Source: an uncultured Anaerovibrio sp. (lineage in GTDB: Bacteria > Bacillota > Negativicutes > Selenomonadales > Selenomonadaceae). From it: a stretch of DNA of 13,069 nucleotides. Position 1 is the stretch's first letter. The number at the start of each line of letters is the position of its first letter. The notes below the pieces were generated by a model, which saw nothing but the letters and a program-made list of their open reading frames with translations, ran no database searches and was not told where the DNA came from. The position numbers and the translations under genes were made by a program. Below are positions 1 through 7,104 of the stretch, one piece after another. The stretch spans positions 1 through 13,069 of the forward strand of contig CACZYN010000025.1 of the NCBI GenBank assembly GCA_902785445.1, written 5' to 3'.

Positions 1-582
1 TACCGCCGAAGTCTTGTTTATATCACGCTGCCCCTGTTCAAAAAGTTGTATTTGTCGCAGAGGTACCTCAGACTCATTAGCGAGCTCTGATTGGGACAAT
101 CCCGCATTATCCCGCCGCATACGCAACCTGGTAAATGGATTTGCCTGCTTTACCAGTGCGTTCATTCGCTCCACAAAATGGGACAGATCCATTTCATGGT
201 ACAAAGGATACATGTTAATTATATCTTCCAATGTGATAACCCTAAGAATATCGGCAAATGACAAATCCATATACCACTGGTAATATGCCAACGCCCACCC
301 AGCCCAATATTCTGGTGTTTTATCTACATACATTATATCTTCCTTTTCAGGATAGGAAATGTGTACTTCACTTAAAACCTGTCTGGCAAATTCACACCCG
401 CTCATTCCGGCAACATAACGAGGGTTCCCCTTGGCAAATTGCTTGACACTGGCACTGACTATTAAAGCCTTAGCCAAATCATTTGGTTCTATTTCCAAAG
501 ACATAATGGCAAAATCCACGGCATGGCCCAATATATTCTGGGCACTGGACAAATACATTTCATCGTAAGCGCGAATCCCCAT
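1..582 (-). CDS. XRE-type HTH protein paired with DUF3990 (partial, runs off left edge)
   Basis: The 194 visible codons start at ATG 582, and the 3' end lies outside the window. The N-terminal half has the NPRYVAGMSG and PEYWAGWALAYYQWY motifs, which I associate with regulators encoded beside DUF3990 proteins. From about residue 148 there is a clear XRE/Cro-like helix-turn-helix (LRMRRDNAGLSQSELANESE, then VPLRQIQLFEQGQRDIN). The start overlaps the last 23 bases of the upstream DUF3990 gene, and a GGGAAGGG ribosome site lies just before it, so translational coupling is likely. By analogy with type II toxin-antitoxin pairs, this would be the neutralising and autoregulating partner; that role is inference. 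The HTH call is strong. No own promoter is seen, so it is probably co-transcribed with the DUF3990 gene. Confidence 0.85.
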   Translation of the reverse strand, partial: MGIRAYDEMYLSSAQNILGHAVDFAIMSLEIEPNDLAKALIVSASVKQFAKGNPRYVAGMSGCEFARQVLSEVHISYPEKEDIMYVDKTPEYWAGWALAYYQWYMDLSFADILRVITLEDIINMYPLYHEMDLSHFVERMNALVKQANPFTRLRMRRDNAGLSQSELANESEVPLRQIQLFEQGQRDINKTSAV

Positions 583-1231
583 TTTTTATCCCTTCCCTCA
601 TAATATCCAACATATACAGCTCAGAAACACCGGCATTACCAGTTCTTCTTTTACGGTATTCCCGTCTTGCATCCCTGTCCCTGACAGACTTTTTTTCATA
701 CCACACATTAGCTTCTGCTGGTTCAGCTCCCAAGAATTTAAGGTGACTATAGGCCTTTTCACTTTTAATTACGATTTGTTCTCCCAGTTTGCCAAGCCGC
801 ATGGCCTCAGATAGTTTATTCAAAGATATTGTTCCACTAATAAAATCCTGAGCAAAGCTAAAATAAGAATCATCTGCCCGATAACCAATAACAAGGTCAT
901 ATTTATCAGGATCAACAAAAAAATTTTGTTGCAGGTACACCTTTGCTTCCTCAGCAATACTGCTACTTTGCCAATAGCTACGATACTTGGTCAGCACTGC
1001 CATCCAATTAAGGATATGGTAGTCTGGTGAATTCAAATTTAGGATGACCAGCCCCTCCATAGCCAATTCATAGCTGTTGGCAAAACCATCCGTATTGTTG
1101 GCGCAGGCCCACTCCTTGGCTAGCTCCAAATTTTCTGTCATATAAAACCCATGACCATAATCATTGTATCGTTTTCCTCCAGGGAAGACGGGTCTCTCTA
1201 CAATGTGGTCTGAACCATGATAGACAATCAT
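560..1231 (-). CDS. DUF3990 protein, ADP-ribosyltransferase-like fold (putative toxin)
   Basis: This 223-aa protein opens with MIVYHGSDHI and then GHGFYMTENLELAKEWA (residues 26-42). A first-strand histidine (H5) and a following G-x-G-F/Y strand are the hallmarks of DUF3990, a family I recall as related to ADP-ribosyltransferases. A third conserved block, YDLVIGYRADDSYF to GEQIVIKSEKA (residues 111-160), would supply the remaining NAD-site residues (E151/Q152 are candidates). There is no signal peptide or membrane segment, so it should act in the cytoplasm. The ATG at 1231 follows an AGGGGGTGG ribosome site. The gene has its own strong promoter and overlaps the HTH gene downstream, a toxin-antitoxin-like layout. 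The C-terminus is rich in Arg and Lys. Family assignment is confident; toxin activity is inferred. Confidence 0.82.
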   Translation of the reverse strand: MIVYHGSDHIVERPVFPGGKRYNDYGHGFYMTENLELAKEWACANNTDGFANSYELAMEGLVILNLNSPDYHILNWMAVLTKYRSYWQSSSIAEEAKVYLQQNFFVDPDKYDLVIGYRADDSYFSFAQDFISGTISLNKLSEAMRLGKLGEQIVIKSEKAYSHLKFLGAEPAEANVWYEKKSVRDRDARREYRKRRTGNAGVSELYMLDIMREGIKNGDSRLR

Positions 1232-1251
1232 CCAGCCACCCCCTAGGTAAA

Positions 1252-1280
1252 ATTATATCGCTAAAGAGATATAGGTGCAA
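1252..1280 (-). promoter_or_regulatory. Sigma-70-type promoter for the DUF3990/HTH pair
   Basis: A TTGCAC -35 hexamer (1280-1275) and a perfect TATAAT -10 hexamer (1257-1252) are separated by exactly 17 bp on the minus strand. They lie just upstream of the ribosome site and ATG of the DUF3990 gene and downstream of the preceding operon's terminator. This makes the DUF3990 pair an independent transcription unit. The repeated operator found before three other units is not present here. Confidence 0.8.
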
Positions 1281-1325
1281 GGGATGATTTTTAACCTTTT
1301 GCAAGCTTTATTTTCACCACATAAA

Positions 1326-1361
1326 AACTCCCAGATGATTTTCTCTAATCACCCAGGAGTT
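1326..1361 (-). terminator. Rho-independent terminator of the WYL operon
   Basis: On the minus strand, arms AACTCCTGGGTGATT and AATCATCTGGGAGTT form a 15-bp stem once G-U wobbles are allowed, followed by a U5 tract. The mismatches are wobble pairs only on the minus strand and become A-C mismatches on the plus strand, so the orientation is clear. It lies about 43 nt after the nucleotidase stop codon and closes the five-gene operon. Confidence 0.85.
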
Positions 1362-1404
1362 GAAATTTTACTAATTATTAGGCTTATTGCCATAATAAAA
1401 AACT

Positions 1405-1908
1405 TTAGTTGGACATTTCATCGATCCTATTCAATGTTTCTTTAGCTGAAACAAATAAAATTCCCGTACCGCCGGCGTTTTCCCACTCTTTGATATTCTT
1501 CTCATAATCATCTATCAGAATGCATCCTTTCCCTGTAACATAGTTTTTCTTCTCTTCCCGATAAACGATATTGACCTTAATGTGCTCACCAAGATTTCTG
1601 TGCACCCATTCTATTTTATCATCAGCAGCGGTGGTAATTTCTCTCCTTGGCTTTGGAATACCGCTTAGGATTTCACAAGCCCCCGGATATTGCTTATCAA
1701 GGAGCTGAAACATTTCCTTGGCACCAGGGCAAAATTCCAGCCTATTATAAAAATGGCCCACTTTTTTGATGGCATCAAACAACCGGTCGTCATCACCTGC
1801 ATTTTTATTGCTCTGATCAACAGGCTCCATACCGCACAAATCCTTTACACCACGGTCAAAATCTGCCAGCACCCCGTCCAGATCAAAATATATCTTTTGT
1901 ATTTTCAT
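1405..1908 (-). CDS. HAD-superfamily 5'(3')-deoxyribonucleotidase (NT5C family)
   Basis: The 167-aa protein carries the HAD motifs in order. Motif I is IYFDLDGVLADFDRG (nucleophile D9, acid/base D11), motif II is EILSGIP (S82), a basic K-containing helix follows (KIEWVHRNLG, then YREEKKNY), and motif IV is CILIDDYEKNIKEWENAGG (D133/D134). The spacing and the GG after the last motif fit the NT5C family, which dephosphorylates (deoxy)nucleoside monophosphates in the cytoplasm. The ATG at 1908 is preferred because a GAGG ribosome site lies 9 nt upstream. A longer TTG start at 1932 would overlap that site. It is the last gene of the operon led by the promoter near 5085, 59 nt after the previous stop and just before a terminator. 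A nucleotide-pool role in this operon is inference. Confidence 0.85.
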   Translation of the reverse strand: MKIQKIYFDLDGVLADFDRGVKDLCGMEPVDQSNKNAGDDDRLFDAIKKVGHFYNRLEFCPGAKEMFQLLDKQYPGACEILSGIPKPRREITTAADDKIEWVHRNLGEHIKVNIVYREEKKNYVTGKGCILIDDYEKNIKEWENAGGTGILFVSAKETLNRIDEMSN

Positions 1909-1967
1909 AGATTTATACCTCAGAGACTTCAAACCAATTAACTTTTTCTACGAAAATTTACATCTCC

Positions 1968-2807
1968 TTATCGTTGATAATTCTTTCTTAATTCATATCT
2001 GCGGATTTTATTTGCTCTTTTTTGTTTCCAGGTCATTTTAGGCAAATTAGTGAGTCCTGCAAGCTCCATACCTTCCTGCGTATACCAATTAGGCATCCAA
2101 TTCTCTCCATAATCTCGCATCATCAAGGTTCTTTGGGATTGCAACACCAATTCAAATTCAAGTTTTCCCTGTACAAAGTTACTTATGGCAATCAGAAGCC
2201 TTTCTTGGCCATACAATTCGCCCCTAAATTTCACCAAATCCATGTAATTATGCATCACTTCATTATATACAGTACCATCGGGGTCCTGAAACCAGCCATA
2301 GGCATTCATATCGGAGTCATCACCATGGACACATCTCTTTATATCCTCCTCACCATTTGTGATGCCATTAAGTACAAAAACACCTCTGCAACAGGCATGT
2401 TCATGCGGATTTTCCCAAAATAGATGTACCAAGTCGCCCTTTTTGAATGGCGTTGGAAAGCAATACCAACGGCTTTCAAAAGCATACTTATACAAATCTA
2501 GTTCATCCTCGGTTAAATTTTCCAGATATGGATCCTGATCAATTTGAGTCTTATGCTTTTCGCAGAAATCCATATGCTCTTGCAAAAAGTCATGAAGGCT
2601 GTCCCTGCTAATAGCGAATCGACGTTCCGGCATAGGGCAGTCAGGCATATTATCGATAATCCAGCGATACGCAGCATGCTTTTCTTCCATTGTCTTATTA
2701 GCATTGTGGTATACCAACCAAGCTGCTTGCATGGAATCACATTTATAATCGATTTCGTGCAGATAATCTCTTATGTCTTTGGAATTGACGAAAGATAAAA
2801 TATCCAT
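1968..2807 (-). CDS. Unknown 279-aa cytoplasmic protein, WYL operon
   Basis: I do not recognise a named family. The 279-aa protein has no signal peptide or membrane span. The first 60 residues look helical (DILSFVNSKDIRDYLHEI, then AAWLVYHNANKTMEEKHAAYRWIIDNMP). A central segment (GDLVHLFWENPHEHACCRGVFVLNGI) looks like a small beta-barrel or SH3-like fold and contains a His/Cys cluster. The C-terminus is a strongly basic tail (KMTWKQKRANKIRRYELRK) that could bind nucleic acid. The stop of the upstream gene (TAG, 2810-2808) directly abuts this ATG, and the ribosome site AGAGGT lies in the end of that gene, so the two are tightly coupled. It is the fourth gene of the WYL operon. Being a real gene is nearly certain from the coupling; its function is unknown. 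Confidence 0.8.
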   Translation of the reverse strand: MDILSFVNSKDIRDYLHEIDYKCDSMQAAWLVYHNANKTMEEKHAAYRWIIDNMPDCPMPERRFAISRDSLHDFLQEHMDFCEKHKTQIDQDPYLENLTEDELDLYKYAFESRWYCFPTPFKKGDLVHLFWENPHEHACCRGVFVLNGITNGEEDIKRCVHGDDSDMNAYGWFQDPDGTVYNEVMHNYMDLVKFRGELYGQERLLIAISNFVQGKLEFELVLQSQRTLMMRDYGENWMPNWYTQEGMELAGLTNLPKMTWKQKRANKIRRYELRKNYQR

Positions 2808-3737
2808 CTATCTACCTCTTGTTTTTTCACACTCTTCTATAAATTTCCTAATAGCAACAGGTAATTCTTTAATTTTCTTCTCCTCGTATTCTGGAATACA
2901 ATCCCACTCTACTGTTTTTCCAAAAATTTTCAGTTTGAAAAAATTATCTTTTGAATTATAGAACGAAATACTAGTTTCCTTACTATCTATTATCCAACAT
3001 ATTTTTTTTACAAGGGCATCTAATGATTTCCTAGGAATGTACCCACCGCAAGGCTCTCTAAAACTTTTTTTCTCCCACGTCATATATTCAACATTAAAGA
3101 TATAATCTGTATATCTAGACATGTCCAAAGTGGTAGAAAAATGATATTCAAAAGGATAATCTTTCAAGTACCTATAGATCTCATCCATCGTCAAATCTTC
3201 TTCTATTTTTTCACCATGATACATATCTAACATATGTCTGTCATTAGGCAAAAATGGAATTTGAGTATAGCCATATGGAGTAACTAATAATATGATAAAG
3301 CGGAAATCATCCTGTAAGGCATGATTAAAAAATACTTTATCGTATTTTTCAAATGTATTGTTATCCCACTTATCAGTTAATAAAACTACTATTTTTTCAG
3401 TGTCCTTATATTGGTCCTCTTCGACCATTTTTGAACATTGTTCCTTGATCTTTCTCAAAATATTATTTAAAGTGCTTTTTCCCCTACATACTGCAAGCAA
3501 ATAAGGAAATGTATCACTAGGCGTACCAAAAGGAATAGTATTAAACCATGGCTTACAACAATTACTTTTTGCCCCATCTTGAGCAATGATACTATCTATA
3601 TTTTGCAATGGAATGAGCTTATCATTTTCCATCACGCCTGCATCCTGGAGCATTTCTATGGCTGTACCGGGAATTTCTATGGGATTTTCATGCATATTTA
3701 TACGGTTTAACTCATTCCGAATATCACTTATTTTCAT
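2808..3737 (-). CDS. Unknown 309-aa cytoplasmic protein, WYL operon
   Basis: No family is recognised. The protein has a short N-terminal helical part (MKISDIRNELNRINMHENP). A probable alpha/beta core follows, with hydrophobic strands KIVVLLTDKWD and FRFIILLVTPYGYTQIPFLP. The C-terminal half is rich in aromatic and charged residues (LKIFGKTVEWDCIPEYEEKK). A Cys-Cys pair (SNCCKPW) and several single cysteines are scattered without a clear zinc-ligand spacing. The ATG at 3737 is chosen because GGAGGAG lies 8 nt upstream; the longer reading frame would begin at a TTG inside that ribosome site. The start is 16 nt after the WYL gene stop, and the stop abuts the next gene's ATG. The gene is therefore embedded in the operon and probably forms a functional pair with the 279-aa protein. 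Confidence 0.8.
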   Translation of the reverse strand: MKISDIRNELNRINMHENPIEIPGTAIEMLQDAGVMENDKLIPLQNIDSIIAQDGAKSNCCKPWFNTIPFGTPSDTFPYLLAVCRGKSTLNNILRKIKEQCSKMVEEDQYKDTEKIVVLLTDKWDNNTFEKYDKVFFNHALQDDFRFIILLVTPYGYTQIPFLPNDRHMLDMYHGEKIEEDLTMDEIYRYLKDYPFEYHFSTTLDMSRYTDYIFNVEYMTWEKKSFREPCGGYIPRKSLDALVKKICWIIDSKETSISFYNSKDNFFKLKIFGKTVEWDCIPEYEEKKIKELPVAIRKFIEECEKTRGR

Positions 3738-3753
3738 AATGATCTCCTCCAAT

Positions 3754-4740
3754 CTACAGCTTATACCTATTATTCATATCCTGAATCGTCTTTGCCAACT
3801 CCTGGCGCAATTCATCAGGGGCAACTACCTCAACTTTGGAGCCATACTGCAGTGCCCAGTAAAACATGGCATTGTAATTGCATTTTACGCTTACTACAAT
3901 TTCGTCACCATTCTTCTCAATGATACTGAAATCCTTCCCGAACCAATCTATAAGATCATTCATCATTGAGGCAGAAGTTTTAAGTTTGACCGGAACACTT
4001 TCACCGCAAAACAGATAGGTGTGTTCCGCCATGTGCTTAGGCAGATTAAAGCCATTTTCCAGACCTTCCACTTCTTTAACCGGTTTTATAGGGATATCAG
4101 TCAGTTTAATATCTGTAATCCGGTCAATTCTGAAATGGGTAATTCCTTCATACCTGTCGATGCTGCCCAATAAATAGTATCTGCCATTACTGGCCACCAT
4201 CTGATAAGGACTGACTAGATAAGGACTGTGCTCTCTGGGGTGAAGTTTAAAATCCGTGCCATAGGAATTATAAGTGAACTCCACCTTCTTTTTTGCCTCT
4301 ATAGCATCATTAAGTGTGTCTACTACTATCATTACCTGCTTATTGTCCGTGTGATTCAAATCCGGCAAGGCAATGACATGGGAAACCTTTGGCTTAAAAT
4401 ATTTGTTACCCTGGGCCTGCAGTTTGTCTATTAACCGTTTCCCTTGAGTTGGAGTTATATGTCGGGAAAACAGAACGCTGTCAATGAGCAGCCGCAATTC
4501 TGCATTTTCAAACTCCCGGCTAGCCATGTAATAACCATCATCCATGCAGATGTCATAACCCAAATCAAGCAAATCAAGCACATTTGCCTTAATTGATCGC
4601 CTGTCACAGGTGATATCATAATCTCTCTTTAAAATACGTAGTATTTCCTGCTGGGAAAGATGATGATCCTCATCCGTGTACTGTCGTAAAACTTCCAATA
4701 TCAGAAGTATCAGTAATTTCTTTCTGTCATTTCCGTACAT
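3754..4740 (-). CDS. WYL-domain transcriptional regulator (wHTH-WYL-WCX)
   Basis: This 328-aa protein has the full layout of the family. A winged helix-turn-helix spans about residues 5-75 (LSQQEILRILKRDY, then RRSIKANVLDLLDLGYDI with wing DDGYYM). A helical linker follows. The WYL domain is about 140-215, with GTDFKLHPREHSPYLVSPY, GRYYLLGSIDRY and HFRIDRITDI. A WCX-type C-terminal domain is about 235-325 (YNAMFYWALQYGSKVEVVAPDELRQEL). WYL regulators such as BrxR and CapW sense a ligand, often nucleic acid or nucleotide, and control defence genes. It is the second gene of the operon, 48 nt after the 79-aa gene, and is followed by two unknown genes and a nucleotidase. It is the only intact DNA-binding protein beside the repeated operator, so I infer that it binds it and autoregulates. 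Confidence 0.92.
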   Translation of the reverse strand: MYGNDRKKLLILLILEVLRQYTDEDHHLSQQEILRILKRDYDITCDRRSIKANVLDLLDLGYDICMDDGYYMASREFENAELRLLIDSVLFSRHITPTQGKRLIDKLQAQGNKYFKPKVSHVIALPDLNHTDNKQVMIVVDTLNDAIEAKKKVEFTYNSYGTDFKLHPREHSPYLVSPYQMVASNGRYYLLGSIDRYEGITHFRIDRITDIKLTDIPIKPVKEVEGLENGFNLPKHMAEHTYLFCGESVPVKLKTSASMMNDLIDWFGKDFSIIEKNGDEIVVSVKCNYNAMFYWALQYGSKVEVVAPDELRQELAKTIQDMNNRYKL

Positions 4741-4788
4741 AGTCAGTAATCCTCACTTACTTCATATATTTGGTGCACAATACCGGCC

Positions 4789-5028
4789 TTAATCAATCCC
4801 CATAGCACACTCTCTGTCAAATTCATGCCATGCAGCCGATGGTTTTTTACTGGTCACTTTCAGGGTTCGCCCAGTTGTTATTGAGCGGACAATATACTCA
4901 TCACCATGTTTGACTCTACCACGGTCAGCAATAATCATTCTTAAGTTATGTACAACGGGTTTGGTTGCTATAATATTACCTTCTGTATCCAATAACTCAT
5001 AGCGGTCGAGAAATAAACCACCTATCAT
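4789..5028 (-). CDS. Unknown 79-aa protein, first gene of the WYL operon
   Basis: A small soluble protein (MIGGLFLDRYELLDTEGNII at the start, FDRECAMGID at the end) of mixed charge, with predicted beta-rich character (YELLDTEGNIIATKP, DEYIVRSITTGRTLKVTSKK). It has no membrane segment and no recognised motif. The ATG at 5028 is chosen because GAGAGGAGG lies 9 nt upstream; a longer TTG-initiated frame at 5049 would start in that site. It is the first gene after the operator-bearing promoter, with a leader of about 46 nt, and lies 48 nt ahead of the WYL regulator. Position suggests an accessory or modulating partner of the WYL operon, but nothing in the sequence shows this. Confidence 0.7.
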   Translation of the reverse strand: MIGGLFLDRYELLDTEGNIIATKPVVHNLRMIIADRGRVKHGDEYIVRSITTGRTLKVTSKKPSAAWHEFDRECAMGID

Positions 5029-5080
5029 AATACGCAACCTCCTCTCCAATTCGAGTTACTGTTCATCTCTTTGTAATATA

Positions 5081-5086
5081 ATTATA
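5081..5086 (-). promoter_or_regulatory. Extended -10 promoter of the WYL operon
   Basis: TATAAT is preceded by TG one base upstream (TGCTATAAT), an extended -10 element. The -35 region is only a T-rich stretch, so the promoter may depend on a factor bound at the dyad ending 23 bp upstream. A second possible pairing is TTGTAC with TATATT at 17 bp. The same TGCTATAAT and the same spacing occur before the DnaB-like gene. Confidence 0.7.
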
Positions 5087-5108
5087 GCAACATGACTGTA
5101 CAAAAAAA

Positions 5109-5133
5109 TGTACCATCAATACTTGTTGGTACA
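5109..5133 (-). promoter_or_regulatory. Operator dyad, copy A (best-preserved)
   Basis: A 25-bp interrupted palindrome has arms TGTACCA and TGGTACA around an inner CAA-TAC-TTG, with 10 of 12 base pairs complementary. A further TGTAC half-site lies at 5097-5101, on the promoter side, separated by an A-tract. The dyad covers about -35 to -59 of the WYL operon promoter. Copies B and C are aligned versions of the same 25 bp. The likely ligand is the WYL regulator, by proximity. Confidence 0.65.
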
Positions 5134-5246
5134 TTTCGTCATCATATAGTTTATTCCTGCAAATTTTTGCTTATAAAATATACTTTTATCGCATATATTG
5201 AAGATAGGCGGGGACGGATTTACTAAAGCTGGATTTGAATTAAATA

Positions 5247-5264
5247 CCCCTCCAAATGGAGGGG
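5247..5264 (-). terminator. Terminator after the 91-aa gene
   Basis: A perfect GC-rich hairpin (CCCCTCC, 4-nt loop, GGAGGGG) lies 41 nt after the stop of the 91-aa gene and is followed on the minus strand by UAUUUAAUU. The U-tract is imperfect, but the stem is strong and the position is right. It separates this unit from the WYL operon promoter. Confidence 0.65.
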
Positions 5265-5305
5265 GAAATCGGCCTGGCGAATGTATGGTTACTCTTTTCA
5301 AGATG

Positions 5306-5581
5306 TCAGATTACGAATTTTTCTGGATGGATATCATTGTCCTCCAGAAACTCTAACAGTCCTGACACGCGTTTTTCTCGACAAAGTTCCAAGAAATCAT
5401 CTAATGGGAGAAGAGAAAATAATTTATTGGTTTGCTCCTTGGTAAAGTTAAGATGCATTTCACTGTCAGGGTAATAGTCTCCACCATATACTTCTGAAGT
5501 TAGAGAAAGGCAACCCTTTTTGATTCTTCCATAAAAGGATACAGTTGATTCAGAATAAATATCAATTTCTTGATTTTTCAT
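5306..5581 (-). CDS. Unknown 91-aa protein (operon end, cut off by the IS element)
   Basis: A small acidic protein with probable N-terminal beta strands (TVSFYGRIKKGCLSLTSEVY) and a C-terminal helical part (LDDFLELCREKRVSGLLEFL). No family is recognised. The ATG at 5581 has an excellent ribosome site (AAAGGAGTG) 8 nt upstream, and a hairpin terminator follows the stop. Only 29 bp separate the start from the left end of the IS256-family element. With the IS and one copy of the target duplication removed, this gene would lie about 31 nt after the 136-aa gene, so the two were once one operon. Expression now depends on a promoter within or at the edge of the IS, or may be lost. I infer a partner role to the 136-aa protein only from position. 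Confidence 0.7.
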   Translation of the reverse strand: MKNQEIDIYSESTVSFYGRIKKGCLSLTSEVYGGDYYPDSEMHLNFTKEQTNKLFSLLPLDDFLELCREKRVSGLLEFLEDNDIHPEKFVI

Positions 5582-5602
5582 ACTTAATCACTCCTTTGAA
5601 CT

Positions 5603-5610
5603 TTAAGACA
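5603..5610. repeat. IS target-site duplication, left copy
   Basis: TTAAGACA directly abuts the left inverted repeat of the IS and is repeated perfectly at 7131-7138. Eight bp is the usual duplication length for IS256-family elements. The flanking bases outside the 8 bp differ in the way expected for a true duplication. Confidence 0.92.
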
Positions 5611-5636
5611 GAGAGTGTGAAAGTTTTTCTGTAAAT
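5611..5636 (+). repeat. IS left terminal inverted repeat
   Basis: It begins GAGAGTGTGAAAG and ends TCTGTAAAT. Compared with the reverse complement of 7105-7130 (GAGCCTGTGAAAA ... TCTGTAAAT), 20 of 26 positions match. Confidence 0.85.
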
Positions 5637-5700
5637 AATAACAACAGTAACAGTTAAGGTCTTCTATGGTAAAATATAAAATCATAGGAGGCCTTTTACT

Positions 5701-6945
5701 ATGGCAAAAAAAGCAAAGAAACCCATTCACCATGTTCAGATGACAGAAGGTAAAAGACAGATCATTCAGCAGCTCTTGTCTGAATATGAGATTGAAACCG
5801 CAGAAGACATTCAGAATGCTTTGAAAGATCTACTGGGCGGAACCATCAAAGAAATGATGGAGGCTGAAATGGACAGCCATCTTGGCTACCAGAAATCCGA
5901 GCGCTCAGACAATGAGGATAGTCGTAACGGCTACAAGACGAAAACCGTCAACAGCAGTTATGGCAGTTTTCAGATTGATGTTCCCCAGGACAGGCAGTCC
6001 ACCTTTGAACCACAAGTCGTCAAGAAGCGCCAGAAGGACATTTCTGACATTGACAAGAAAATTATATCCATGTATGCCAAAGGCATGACCACCAGACAGA
6101 TTTCGGACACCATAGAGGACATTTATGGCTTCGATGTTTCTGAAGGCTTTATTTCTGATGTTACGGATAAATTGTTGCCTGAGATACAGGACTGGCAAAA
6201 TAGAGCCTTATCCAGCATATATCCGGTGGTATTTGTTGATGCAATTCATTACTCTGTGAAGGATAATGGCATCATCAGGAAAATGGCAGCTTATGTTATC
6301 CTTGGAATAAACAGAGACGGAATAAAAGAGGTATTGGGCATCTACATTGGCGAAAATGAGAGTGCCAAGTATTGGCTCAACCTGTTCAATGAACTAAAAA
6401 ACCGTGGCCTTAGGGATATTTTAATTATCTGTGCCGATGGCCTGACCGGCATGAAGGAAGCTGTTGTAGCTGCCTTCCCCAAAGCCGAATACCAACGCTG
6501 CATTGTTCACCAGGTACGCAACACTTTAAAATATGTGGCAGATAAAGACCGCAAGGAATTTGCTACTGACTTAAAGAGCATTTACCACGCCGTTACCGAA
6601 GAACAGGGCCGCAAAAACCGCGATGCCGTTACCGAAAAATGGAAGGATAAATATCCTAATGCCATGAAGAGCTGGAAGACAAATTGGGATGTAATAACGC
6701 CCATTTTCAAATTTTCGTCTGAGGTCAGAAAGGTTATTTATACTACTAACGCTATTGAAAGCCTCAACTCCAGCTACAGACGCCTTAACCGCCAGCGCAG
6801 CGTTTTCCCGGATTCACAGGCCTTAATGAAGGCACTATATCTTGCTACTCTGGAAGCCACTAAAAAATGGACTTTGCCGATTCGTAATTGGGGCCGTGTA
6901 TACGGCGAATTAAGCATTATGTACGAAGATCGGCTTGAATATTAG
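5701..6945 (+). CDS. IS256-family (Mutator-type) DDE transposase
   Basis: This 414-aa protein has the usual length for the family. The N-terminal region carries the LLGGTIKEMMEAEMDSHLGY and NGYKTKTV motifs typical of IS256 transposases. An HTH-like part (MTTRQISDTIEDIYGFDVS) precedes the catalytic core. Candidate DDE residues are D180 in VVFVDAIHYSVKD, D246 in ICADGLTGM and E353 in TTNAIESLNS. The C-x2-H motif RCIVHQVRN lies between the second D and the E. The ATG follows AGGAGG at 9 nt. It catalyses cut-and-paste or replicative movement of its own element. No frameshift or stop interrupts it, so it is probably active. It is the only gene on the plus strand, consistent with being an intruder. 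Confidence 0.97.
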   Translation: MAKKAKKPIHHVQMTEGKRQIIQQLLSEYEIETAEDIQNALKDLLGGTIKEMMEAEMDSHLGYQKSERSDNEDSRNGYKTKTVNSSYGSFQIDVPQDRQSTFEPQVVKKRQKDISDIDKKIISMYAKGMTTRQISDTIEDIYGFDVSEGFISDVTDKLLPEIQDWQNRALSSIYPVVFVDAIHYSVKDNGIIRKMAAYVILGINRDGIKEVLGIYIGENESAKYWLNLFNELKNRGLRDILIICADGLTGMKEAVVAAFPKAEYQRCIVHQVRNTLKYVADKDRKEFATDLKSIYHAVTEEQGRKNRDAVTEKWKDKYPNAMKSWKTNWDVITPIFKFSSEVRKVIYTTNAIESLNSSYRRLNRQRSVFPDSQALMKALYLATLEATKKWTLPIRNWGRVYGELSIMYEDRLEY

Positions 6946-6974
6946 GCTATTTCTTGTTACAGCTTTATTAAAAT

Positions 6975-7003
6975 TGAGGCCTGGAGCCAGTCCTCAGTTT
7001 GTT
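6975..7003 (+). terminator. Possible terminator of the transposase gene
   Basis: TGAGG (6975-6979) and CCTCA (6992-6996) pair, with an inner CTG/CAG pair, followed by GTTTGTT. It lies 30 nt after the transposase stop. The stem has one mismatch and the U-tract is weak. Confidence 0.4.
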
Positions 7004-7027
7004 AGGTTGCCTAAAATTACGGTCAAG

Positions 7028-7063
7028 AAAAAATGCTGGAACCAGTTTCAACCAATTCCAGCA
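7028..7063 (-). terminator. Minus-strand terminator inside the IS right end
   Basis: On the minus strand, TGCTGGAA (7063-7056) and TTCCAGCA (7041-7034) form an 8-bp stem followed by a run of six U (7033-7028). It faces transcription entering the IS from the helicase-like operon. It would protect the transposase gene from antisense reading and would cut off the 91-aa gene downstream. Confidence 0.75.
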
Positions 7064-7104
7064 AAAATGTGAAATATATAGTTTTTATTGCCATAGAAGA
7101 CTCC

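Larger units (their letters stand above)
5081..5165 (-). repeat. Shared upstream element, copy A (before the WYL operon)
   Basis: About 85 bp: -10 box, TGTAC half-site, A-tract, 25-bp dyad, then TAGTTTATTCCTGCAAA (as read on the plus strand). Against copy B, 27 consecutive bases (5093-5119 versus 8344-8370) are identical, and ATTATAGCA and ATTCCTGCAAAT also match. Against copy C the dyad and the TAGTTTATTCCTGCAAA block match. All copies point the same way, toward the start of a minus-strand operon. Confidence 0.85.

Noticed and set aside
14..446. Plus-strand reading frames at 14-283 and 258-446
   Set aside because: They are antisense shadows of the clearly coding minus-strand XRE-HTH protein and have no ribosome sites.
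5116..5301. 61-codon minus-strand frame
   Set aside because: It runs through a terminator hairpin and into the operator element, and its composition is not protein-like.
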